Position numbers and translations under genes: made by a program. Shown here piece by piece: positions 1 through 9,171 of a stretch of DNA of 22,450 bases; within the stretch, counting starts at the first letter, position 1, and each line of letters begins with the position of its first letter. The notes beneath the pieces were generated by a model. It searched no databases, was not told where the DNA came from, and was given only the letters and a program-made list of their open reading frames with translations. The stretch comes from Obelidium mucronatum (Eukaryota; Chytridiomycota; Chytridiomycetes; Chytridiales; Chytriomycetaceae): assembly GCA_025765595.1 (NCBI GenBank), contig JAIVFH010000398.1:1-22450 (forward strand), in the 5' to 3' direction.

Positions 1-191
1 TCCAGATATTTTTCCAACTTATTACTGGACAAGTGTCAAAGAAATAGTACCGACCGCTTTCCGGGTGTTTCATTATTTACTAAGGTATTGACCCCCTTTC
101 TTTAAGGAATCGTTGAAACACTCCACAATGTTCTTTTTGACGTTGAAAAATTCCATTGGGCTTGACGGTCAAGTTGAAAATTGCTCTAAAA

Positions 192-2934
192 ATGACACCT
201 GTGCCCATGGCACCCCAGATTCTCCACCCTGACCCAGACGCATCAATAGCCACAGCTATCGACTCCTTGGCTAAACTAATAGGAAAAGAAGCCGCCAATC
301 CATGCGCTCCGAACGCAATGACAGCTCTTGAGCAAGCAACGTTCGCGCTACCTGACGATGCGCAAAGAGCCCAGCTGCTTAACCTTCGAGCCCAAGTTAT
401 CATCTACTGCCACTCTGCGGATGTTTCCACCTCGGAAGACAGCTCCATCAAGCTCCAGCGACGGAATGTCAACTGGAACTCAACGTGGCTTGCCCCATCA
501 GAACAACCACCGCTACCAGGCGCATGCAACAATCACAGCCCAACTTGCGCTTGGTGCTGCAATATTCATCGCAGTAATAGGGGTCGTAAAGTGGTTTACG
601 TCAAAGCGAAAGGTTCCAACAAGGTCAGTTCAAGAGCAACCCGGAACCCAAAATGCCCAGAAAAATTCTTACTCATATGATATTTGATTTGAAACACCCT
701 TCCCCCGTCTCCATCCAACAGCACTAGTGAAGCTTCTAGTTCTTCCACATCTGTGTCAGTTAGGACAAGTACAACGTTGCGACCGTCCTCCAGCGCTCAG
801 AGGGATCATGAGGCTCCAACTTCTCCAAACTTGTTACAGTCTCTGCTAACTAGGTCCGCCAGTATGAAACCAAAGAGTAACAGGTACTTTCAAGCCACAT
901 TACTCGAAAAATCCCAACACGAACCGCCTCACTCAAATTTTCTTGTTTAGAACCAACTCTCCATCTCTCACACTCAGAGAAACAACGAAACCGCCCTCTC
1001 TCGCCAGCAGAGGAACCTCAAAATCCGAATCCCCTCTTCCAAAAAACTCTCCACATTTAAAACCACTCAAGAAGAGCGATGGGATCCGCTTCACATATAT
1101 CCTCTCCCTCATTCAAGAATGGGGCGGTCGCTCTGCACTCGCTGGGAAAACCACGACTCAAGTCTGTGAAGATTTTATCTTGCCAATGACACTCGCCACC
1201 AAAATTTCCGTTTGCGATTCGTTGCTGCTTTGTCAGGATCCAGAATCTCAGAACAACGTCAAAGACCCAAGTTGGTTTATATCGCATGTCTGGGAAGAAT
1301 ACATGTTTCTCGATGTGATTGACACGTTGGAAAGGTTTTTTATGGACCGGCAGATTCCGTTACATGAAGCTGTGGTTTGGTTTGATGTGTTTTCGGTTTC
1401 TCAGCACCATCGACATGAGGAACAGGATTTCCGTGACTTTGGGTGGTGGAATAATCATGTCCTGGAATCGGTCAAGCAATGCAAAAATTTCGTGATTGTT
1501 GTGAAAGACTGGGAGGATCCAGTTCCACTGAAACGCTCCTGGTGCACGATGGAATTGTTCTATGCTTCAAAGAGTCGCCTGAATATTCACGTTGCAATGA
1601 ATCAACAAGATGAATCGGTTTTAATTCAACAGTTGTGGACAGACTCCTCAAAAGTCCTGGCCAAGTTTTCTGGATTCAATTTCAAAAATTGTACAGCAAC
1701 ACACCAAAAGGATCAGCAAATGATTTCAAAGATCTTATCCCACCGAATCGAGACTGCGAAACTCAACAATCTCATTTCAAACTTGCTCAAGAACTGGTTA
1801 CGTGTCTTTGTTGACCAACAGATTTCAAGAGTGCCGATTATGGCCAAAGAAGCTGACCTGGAACGCCTTTCCAAGTGGTACGAGGTGCTGAGCCAGCTTT
1901 TCGAACATATCGATTCTTCTTCGTCCTTAAAGAATAGTATCGACGCCCTATCCGAGTGCCTCGAGATTCGCGAGGACATTTTCGGGCACAACCATCCCGA
2001 CACGTTGCGAACACGGAGCCATTTGGCATTTCTCTCCATCGAATACGAAGATATTCAGTTCGCGGGGTCCACGCTTTCATCGTGCCTGGAATTGCAGAGA
2101 CAAGTGCTGGGGACACATCACGCCGATACGTTATTGACAATGGCACGATTGGCGCATGTGTATTCAAGCAATCGCATGTTTCAGGAATCCGAAGTTCTCT
2201 ATTTGGAGTGCATTGGGGCTAGCCTCTCACCAGAAGGATTTGCTGTCGCAGATTTCAATGTCGGTTTACTTCTTGAACTCGCTCATCTATACCTTTCCCA
2301 TCGGCAATACAACAGCGCTTTGGACCGATTCACTCAAGCTCTCGGAATATGTATGGAGCGATTCGGCGACTATCACGAGACTACCTTAGAAGCCTCATTG
2401 GGGCTTGCAGAAACATTCTTCAAGTTGAACCAGGTTTCCGACGCCAAAGATATTTATACAGCAATCTCCGAAACGGTTCGACAAGTATTCGGAGAATCGA
2501 GTTGCCACTACGCACAGACCCGGATCGGTCTCGCCACCATCTTGAAACAACAAGGTTCCCTACATCAATCAGAAGCCATCTTGACGCATCTTTTGACTGT
2601 CCAACAACAAAGCTTAGGACCCAACCACAGATTGACTTTGAAAACAAATGCGCATCTCGCATCGATTTTCATGGAGAAGGGTGAAGACGAAGCAGCAAGG
2701 GCTGAGATGATTCTCGCGACAACTTTGGGTAAACAACGCGCACTGTTTGGCCATTCCCATCATGATACGCTTGAAACATTGTATTTCCTCGCAATTCTGT
2801 TGGATAAGAAGGACCGAACAGCGGAAGCAAAGTTGTTGTATGAAGAGTTGTATCGGCACCGCGTGGATGAGTTTGGTGTTGATCATCCAGATACGATATC
2901 AATTTTGAATGTTCTAGAGAGACGGTACGCATAG
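192..2934 (+). CDS. TIR-like / TPR (kinesin light chain-type) protein with one membrane span
   Basis: Proposed exons are 192-422, 502-623, 722-883 and 951-2934, giving 832 aa; all joins keep frame. The last two introns are well supported (624-721 ending CCAACAG, 884-950 ending TTGTTTAG). The first is less certain: 396-438 also keeps frame. The start is the ATG at 192 in context AAAAATG. A hydrophobic segment at about residues 88-108 is followed by Lys/Arg, predicting a cytosolic C-terminal part, then a Ser/Thr-rich linker. The core begins with a WGGR..L.G.TTTQVC motif near residue 229, a signature I associate with TPR proteins of chytrids and some algae. Next is a TIR-like stretch (FISHVW at 281-286, RSWCTMEL with Glu373). 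From about residue 500 are repeated kinesin-light-chain-type TPRs with HPDTL-like motifs. TPRs bind proteins; TIR domains signal or cleave NAD. The function here is not established. Confidence 0.75.
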
Positions 2935-3008
2935 AGCCTCATGGAGTACAGTGTCACAGAGTAGATGTGTGTTATTTTTGAAAATACTTAGAAAACGCTA
3001 ATAATACT

Positions 3009-3014
3009 AATAAA
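3009..3014 (+). terminator. Possible poly(A) signal of the TPR gene
   Basis: AATAAA lies 75 nt after the TAG stop at 2932-2934. It falls just beyond the convergent stop codon of the minus-strand WW gene (3017-3019), so the two 3' ends are very close or overlap. Confidence 0.4.
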
Positions 3015-3016
3015 AA

Positions 3017-3397
3017 CTATTGCGGCTTATATTCCGGCAGCGGTTCTTCCTGGTTGGACGCTACAGCAGACACAATCTGCTGTTCGCGTTGCTGTTGATG
3101 GGACCGAGCCACTTGGCCAGGAAACAAGGAAGGTGAAGAAGGATGTTCCCACTGACTGGCGCCAGTGGCACTGCTGATAAAATAGTATTTCGAGTATTCA
3201 GGAGACCATTCGGCAGTCCATCCCGAGGGTGTCTTTGGCAGTGGCGGGATCTTTTCACAACAAGCTTTTGGTTAGGTTGTTCAAATCACTCATTCCAACA
3301 CTGTGAGCACCTGCTGAGTCTGTGAGTATCCTGGCGGCTGCTGGCTGGATGTCGATGTTGAGGATCCCGTCACTGCATTAGTAAGCCAGTTGAGCAT
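3017..3397 (-). CDS. Small WW-domain protein, WWM1-like
   Basis: There are two exons on the minus strand, 3397-3311 and 3250-3017, giving 106 aa. The 60-nt intron (3310-3251) starts GTGCTC, has CTAAC about 20 nt before its end and finishes GAAAAG; both exons join in phase 0. Residues 1-29 are a short amphipathic start followed by a Ser/Gln-rich linker. The WW domain spans about residues 33-67: LP..P.GW, a YYF core, T.ASQWEHP. A Gln-rich stretch follows, and the protein ends EEPLPEYKPQ. WW domains bind proline-rich peptides. In budding yeast the small WW protein Wwm1 binds metacaspase Mca1. Here the gene is divergent from, and 317 bp away from, a metacaspase that has its own WW domain, so a regulatory partnership is plausible but inferred. 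The domain call is strong; orthology to WWM1 is tentative. Confidence 0.8.
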
Positions 3398-3714
3398 TTG
3401 GATTGTCTTTTTCTTATTGCATACAACCAGTCACCGTTTGTTTTTCTCATAAAACAATCACAGGGAATATCTACGTAACGCAACGTCAGTTGGATCAGAG
3501 AATGTGACCTTGTCGGCACTAGTTCCCAGATATGGTTCTTCAGTCACAGAGTCAAAGAGAAGAAACTAAACTGGGAGCTGGCTTGATGACATTTATGGAC
3601 TCTTTTTTTCGTTTTATGCGTAGATAACCTGTTTTTGACACGTATGCGCTAGTATAAATAGAGTAAATAGCACTATAAATATAAGGATTTGTAAAAAAAA
3701 AAACGATCCCAAAA
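3398..3714. promoter_or_regulatory. Divergent intergenic region (WW gene / metacaspase 1)
   Basis: These 317 bp separate two divergent start codons and must hold both promoters. Apart from the TATA element listed separately I see only A/T-rich runs and no further gene. A shared promoter would allow co-expression of the WW protein and metacaspase 1. Confidence 0.5.
3653..3660 (+). promoter_or_regulatory. TATA box of metacaspase 1
   Basis: TATAAATA lies 55 nt upstream of the ATG at 3715, at a spacing compatible with a short 5' UTR. It is the clearest core promoter element in the divergent region. Confidence 0.5.
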
Positions 3715-5661
3715 ATGAGTTTCTTTGACAAATTGATCAACAAGGTGCAAGACGAATTCCTCGAGGATGAAGAAGCAGAAGAGGAGGTAGAAGAGTACGA
3801 AGAAGGAGAAGAGGAGGAGGAGGAGGAGTATGAAGAGGGTGAAGAAGAAGAAGAAGAAGAAGAAGAAGAAGAAGAAGAAGAAGGTAAGCAATTCTCTGCT
3901 TTGCTTGGCCCTTCTTGTATCGAAACTCACTTTTCACTGTTTTTCCACAGCCGAAGAAGGCGAAGAATACGAGGAAGAAGAAGAAGCGGAAGAAGAAGAA
4001 GGAGGAGGTTTGTTGTTCTTGTTTGTTTTGATCAAAGTGGATTCGAACCCTTTTCGCACTTAGACGAAGAAGAAGAAGAAGAAGACGAAGTCGACGAAGA
4101 AGTCTTCGAGGATGAAGAAGACGCTGAAGAAGATGAAGAAATCGAGGTTTGTTTTTCCGCTTGTTGGGCTTGTGCCCTGCCACGCCGGGTGGCTGCAAAT
4201 TTACACTTTTTTTTATTCAGCTTCCCGAAGGCTGGGTCCAACAGTACAGCAACGAATACAACTGCCCCTTCTTCTGTGAGTGCCTCCGCTTTGTTCCGTT
4301 TCTTATTTACTACGAAGCGTCTAATTCCCTCATGATCGGATATCCTCTTTTTGAACCAAAGACAACATTTCATCCGGTGAAACACAGGTGAATTTAAATT
4401 TGTTTTTTGGTGATGTTTTTAGCGAATGCTTACCCCATCTTGTTCTTCCTCTGTTAGTGGCACGCGCCAGGAACAGCACCACCAGCAACCAAAAGTGCCG
4501 GAGTCGGAGGAATGGCTGGAGCTGAAGCAGCCACTCGAGACCCATTCCACATTCAACACAGTTTCCGTGGTACCGGAAAGAAGAAGGCTCTTTTAATTGG
4601 AATCAACTATGCTGGCACCGACAGTGAATTGTCTGGTACTGTATTTAACACGTCACAACATTTTCGAAACTCAAACATTCTCACAAATCAATCAATCACA
4701 GGATGCATCAACGACGCTCTCAACCTCAAAGACTTTATCGTCCAAAACTACGGCTACAACCCATCCCCCGAAACAATGCTCATGCTCACCGACGACAACC
4801 CCAACCCACAATTCCAACCAACATACAAAAACCTAGTCTCTGCCTTCGCATGGCTCGTTTCAAACACCAAGCCCGGTGATGAACTCTTTTTGAGTTATTC
4901 TGGACACGGTGGACAAATCGAGGACAATGACGGTGACCGTGAATCAGGCTTGGATAACACGCTTTGTCCCATGGATTACGAAGAGGCAGGACAGATGCGA
5001 AGTGATGATGTCCACAAGTACCTTGTCGCTGCACTTCCAGAAGGTGTCAAGTTGACTGCGATTATGGATTGTTGTCACTCTGGAACAATGATGGAGCTTC
5101 CATACACGTACCGACCTGACGCGAATGGTAAAATGAGTCCTGTGGATATGGTCAAGAAGGGAATGGCGATCGCGATGGGTGCGCAGAGGCTGTTGCAGGG
5201 CGGGTTTTCGATGGAGAAGGTATGCTTATCTGTTGTTTTTTTTTGGGAAATGGCTTGAATCACCAAAAACTCAACTCGCGTCTATATTAATTCAGGTCAG
5301 TGAAGCCAAAAGACTATTTGCCGAAGCCCAAGGCCTCGCCGCTGCCATCAAAGGAGACGAATCAGGCAACGAAAGCGGTGGGTACAAGCAAGAAACCTTC
5401 AACGAAAACACAGGAGGCCCCAAACAAGTATTCTGTCTCTCCGGATGCAAAGACGAACAAACAAGTGCCGATGCAAGCTTCAACGGAAAAGCCAATGGAG
5501 CACTTACGTATGCGATTCTCAAATCCCTGAACGAAAACCGTCAATTGTCGTTTGAAGAACTGCTGTTGCAGTTGCGTGGATTCATGCAGGGCGAGTATTC
5601 GCAAATTCCACAGTTGTCTTGTGGAATCGCTGTTGATCCAAAGTCGCCATTTTCGTTTTAA
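3715..5661 (+). CDS. Type I metacaspase 1 with acidic prodomain and WW domain
   Basis: The eight exons are 3715-3883, 3951-4007, 4064-4146, 4221-4275, 4362-4387, 4458-4635, 4702-5219 and 5296-5661. They total 1452 nt, or 483 aa, and every phase agrees. The start MSFFDKLINKV is a short amphipathic helix. A Glu-rich tract fills residues to about 103, encoded over three exons and including a GAA run. A WW domain follows at about 104-138 (LPEGW, PFFYN, GETQWHAPG). The caspase-like domain starts near 171 (KKKALLIGIN) with catalytic His258 in SGHG and Cys314 in DCCHSG. The C-terminal part includes QVFCLSGC and ends PFSF. Type I metacaspases are Ca2+-dependent proteases cleaving after Arg or Lys, linked to stress, protein quality control and cell death. 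An acidic rather than Gln/Asn-rich prodomain is unusual for a fungal member. Intron 4636-4701 is 66 nt without a stop, so its retention would add 22 residues before GCIND. Confidence 0.9.
3841..3882 (+). repeat. (GAA)14 trinucleotide repeat inside coding exon
   Basis: Fourteen uninterrupted GAA units encode Glu and run directly into the donor splice site G|GTAAGC of exon 1. A looser GAA/GAG-rich region continues through exons 2 and 3. Such tracts change length easily by slippage. Confidence 0.9.
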
Positions 5662-5682
5662 TTCGGTGGAATGAAAATAGAA

Positions 5683-5688
5683 AATAAA
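5683..5688 (+). terminator. Possible poly(A) signal of metacaspase 1
   Basis: AATAAA lies 21 nt after the TAA at 5659-5661, inside an A-rich stretch and 105 bp before the next ATG. Confidence 0.4.
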
Positions 5689-5792
5689 AAAAAATTGGAC
5701 AATTACTTAAGTGTGGCTGGTTGTGGCTGTGCAGCCGGACTTTGAAGCAGCGACAACAAAATTGATTTACAGCAAAAAGTTCCCAACAAACG

Positions 5793-7461
5793 ATGACCGG
5801 CAAACGCGCGCAAAAGAAGCGAGAAGAAGAAGAAGACGTTGAAGTGTCCGAGGCTGAGGAGGAGCAATCTGAAGAGGACTGTGAGGACCAAGAGGAAAGT
5901 GAGCATGAAAGCGGAGAAGAAAACGAAGGCGAAGTTGAAGATGAAGATGAAGAAGAAAATGAAGACGAAGAAGAAGTGGAAGATGAAGGTATGACCAATC
6001 GATCAATTGAATGCGCACATGTTTTGACTTTCAACCTTCAACACTAAACTTTAGAAAATGAAAGTACGAATGAAGACGAAGAGGAGCAGGAGGAAGAGGA
6101 AGAGGAACAAGATGAAGAAGCCGATGAGGAGGCGGACGAAGAAGAGGAGGAGCTCGAGGTATGCAACCGACTGTCAGTTCTTTTACCACTCTGCAATGCT
6201 CATCCATCCATGTTGCTCGCATATTATATCCAAAGCTTCCTGACGGTTGGGTGCAACAATACAGCCACGAATACCAATGCTACTTCTATTGCAACACTGA
6301 AACCGGCGAAACCCAAGTAATGAATATCTGAAAGTAAAAACGTGAGAAACTTAACGCAATATCGCTTCGTTACAGTGGCACGCACCTGGCACAATTCCAG
6401 CTGACGATGAAGATGAAACTCGCGACCCATACCAAATGCATCACGATTTCACACCCAGCGGCCGCAAGAAGGCCCTCTTTGTCGGAATCAACTATGAAGG
6501 CACCGATAACCAACTCGGAGGCTGTATCAACGACGCCAACAACTTGAAGGACTTTATGATTGAAAACTACGGCTTGGAAGACTCCAAAAAGACTATTCTC
6601 TTACTCACGGACGATAATGAGAACCAGAAAAAGAGGCCCACATACAAAAATATCTTGGCTGGTTTTGTATGGCTTCTTGCTGGTGCTCAAGCGGGTGATG
6701 AGCTTGTGTTTACTTATTCTGGCCACGGAGGACGTGATTACGTAAAAGGCGGGGATCACGATAATGACATGGAGAACTGCTTGATTCCAGAAGATTACGA
6801 GACTGGTGGCGATATTATCCGATGTGATGATGTGCATGAATACCTTGTCGCTGCTTTGCCACCGGGAGTCAAGCTCACTGCAATCTTGGATTGCTGTCAC
6901 TCAGGTACCATGATGGAGCTTCCGTACTCGTACAAGCCAGACCCCAACAGTGGAAAAATGAGCCCCAAGAAGATGGCCAAGACTGGAAAAAAGATCGTAA
7001 AGAAGGCGCAGCAATTGTTGAGTGGGCCATTTACTGAGCAAAAGGTATTTGAGACTTTATTTTTAATATTCTTAATCATATTCCGATAGATTGAAGACGC
7101 CAAAAAGCTGTTTGAAGATGTCAAGAATCTGGCAGCAGCATTTCTTGGAGACGATGGTCTGGATGACCAAGGATACAAGAAGGAAAACTACGACAACGAC
7201 ACGTCCGACATTCCAAAACTTGTCTTTTGCTTCTCTGGGTGCAGAGATATTGAAACAAGTCAAGACGTTGACTTTGGAGACCAAGCCAACGGTGCCTTGA
7301 CGCGTGCAATCATGTCTGAGTTGACCGACAATGACATGACTTTATCGTACCAAGAGCTGCTGATGAAAGTCCGAGGAGTAATGAAGAAGACTGGAATGGA
7401 CCAGTTTCCACAGCTGTGTTGTGGCATTCCTGTTGATCCAAACTCTGCCTTTTCATTTTGA
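5793..7461 (+). CDS. Type I metacaspase 2, acidic prodomain and WW domain, divergent active-site loop
   Basis: The five exons are 5793-5988, 6055-6158, 6236-6316, 6376-7044 and 7090-7461, giving 473 aa with all phases consistent. The prodomain (to about residue 100) starts MTGKRAQKKR and is then almost all Glu/Asp. The WW domain covers about 101-135 (LPDGW, CYFYCN, GETQWHAPG). The caspase-like domain has His244 (SGHG) and Cys301 (DCCHSG), so the dyad is intact. Downstream of SGHG the other four copies carry a D-D/N-D-G-D motif then SG.D.TLCP; here it is replaced by a KGGDH-containing segment and ENCLIP, so specificity or Ca2+ response may differ. It lacks the short hydrophobic N-terminal helix of its neighbours, the intron inside the WW domain and the one before GCIND. 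It follows metacaspase 1 by 131 bp. Confidence 0.9.
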
Positions 7462-7466
7462 ATAAA
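7461..7466 (+). terminator. Possible poly(A) signal overlapping the stop of metacaspase 2
   Basis: AATAAA begins on the last base of the TGA stop codon (7459-7461). The next start codon is only 58 bp downstream, so any 3' end must form close to it. Confidence 0.35.
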
Positions 7467-7519
7467 TCCACTTGTAGACATTTTTTGAAAAAACGCTTTA
7501 ATTCGTAAACAATAATAAA

Positions 7520-8780
7520 ATGGAGGGTTTGTTTGGCAAGATCATCTCGGAAGTTGTTCCTGGCCTCGTGCAGCCACAGCAACAGCAGCAATCGCTCGAA
7601 CAGCGTTATGGCAGTCAGCAGCAACAGCAGCATAGTCAGGGCCAAGGGGGTCAGTACCAGAACCAGCAGAGCTTCCAGCCATCCGGCAGAAAGAAGGCTC
7701 TTTTGATTGGAATTAACTACACTGGCACTGCCAATGCCCTCTCTGGTAAGCGATCGGTGGTGCTTTGTAGCGGTAGTGACACCACTTGGTTTTACTAAAG
7801 ACACCTCCAACAACGTGTCTTTTTGAAAAAAAAACAGGTTGCATTAACGATGCCCACAACCTGAAGCAATTCATCTCGCAGCACTACGGATACAACCCCT
7901 CCCCCCAAACAATGCTGATGCTCACCGACGACAGCACGAACCCAAACCAAATCCCCAACCTCAAAAACATGCTCGGAGGCTTCCAATGGCTCATTTCAAA
8001 CACCCGCGCTGGAGACGAACTGTTTTTGAGTTACTCTGGGCACGGAGGACAAATCAAGGACGACGATGGAGACAGACGATCAGGCTTGGACTGCACGCTT
8101 TGCCCCTTGGATTTCGCCACTGCCGGACAGATCAGGAGTGACGACGTGCACAAGTACCTGGTGGGTGCTCTTCCACAGGGTGTTAAGCTGACTGTCGTGA
8201 TGGACTGTTGTCACTCTGGAACTATGCTTGAACTGCCATACACTTACCGTCCCGACTCGAATGGTAAAATGAGTCCAATTGACTTGGCAAAGGAAGGTCT
8301 CAAGCTTGCTGTCGAAGCAAAGGGACTTTTGCAAGGTGGCTTTTCCATGAACAAGGTTCCGTTAATTTTTTTTTTCAAGGCGGGCGGCTTGATGACAAAT
8401 ATTTTTTTTAAAAGGTGAACGATGCCAAACGTCTTTTTGCTGAAGCGCAAGGTCTCGCCGCTGCATTCACTGGAGTTGGCGATGCCAACGGCGGCGAAGA
8501 ATACAAGAAGGAATCCTTCAACGAAAACTCTGGAGCCCCCAAGCAAGTCTTTTGTCTCTCTGGATGCCTCGATGAACAAACCAGTGCCGATACAAGCTTC
8601 AACGGACAAGCCAGTGGTGCGCTTACGTATGCAATCTTGAGTGCATTGAAGGAAAACAGACATGTTTCGTTTGAGCAATTGTTGGCTCAATTGAGAGGAT
8701 TCATGAAGGGAAAGTTTTCGCAGATTCCACAGCTTTCGTGTGGTGTTGAAGTTGACCCAGATACTCAGTTTTCTTTCTAA
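7520..8780 (+). CDS. Type I metacaspase 3 with short Gln-rich prodomain
   Basis: The three exons are 7520-7745, 7838-8355 and 8415-8780, giving 369 aa. It starts MEGLFGKIISEVV, an amphipathic helix resembling those of metacaspases 4 and 5. A Gln-rich prodomain with runs of Gln follows to about residue 50. There is no WW domain. The caspase-like domain opens RKKALLIGIN and has His144 (SGHGG) and Cys200 (DCCHSG), with KDDDGD after the His loop and the usual QVFCLSGC and QIPQLSCG in the small-subunit region. Length and arrangement are close to classic fungal type I metacaspases, whose Gln/Asn-rich prodomains affect aggregation. The intron positions match those of metacaspase 1: phase 1 before GCIND and phase 0 after SMNK. 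Only 58 bp separate its ATG from the stop of metacaspase 2. Confidence 0.92.
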
Positions 8781-9171
8781 AAAAAATAAGGGACTAGCTC
8801 CTTTTTGGATTAAAATGAAACATGTTTGTCTCTTCTTTGTGCGTCCCGGTGTTTGTCTGTAAAACGCACTGCCAGAAATAGGATATGAATTCTGAATGAA
8901 GCAAACGAATGAATTTCGATACCATCGACAGCCCAAAGACAAAATTTTCTTGGGCTCAACACCTTTTTGCCAATCGTAAGGGATGATTTCTTAACTTTCT
9001 GCTTCATTCCAAAGTCAAGGAATTCAGCAGATATGAACTTGACTAAAGCGTTCTACTAGAATAGTCAGCGTAGCGATATGCCTTAGCCACAGTTTGGGCT
9101 TCCCAAAAAAAATTGTGGCTGAAAGAACCCATATAAAAGCAGTGAAAGCGACTTCCAAAAACAAGCAGAAC
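8781..9171. other. Intergenic region, no gene seen
   Basis: These 391 bp separate metacaspase 3 from the lectin gene. ORFs here are short and lack protein-like composition or paired splice sites. Apart from the TATA element at 9132 I see no repeat or RNA structure. Confidence 0.5.
9132..9138 (+). promoter_or_regulatory. TATA box of the secreted lectin gene
   Basis: TATAAAA lies 34 nt upstream of the ATG at 9172, implying a very short 5' UTR. It is a good consensus match, but its use is inferred from position only. Confidence 0.45.

Noticed and set aside
943..2934. TPR gene starting at 943
   Set aside because: Position 943 is TTG inside the polypyrimidine tract of an intron ending TTGTTTAG; upstream exons join in phase.
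3673..4385. Long minus-strand ORFs rich in Phe, Leu or Ser opposite the acidic tracts (also 5582-6034)
   Set aside because: They are antisense shadows of GAA/GAG repeats; no start context, domain or splice signals support them.
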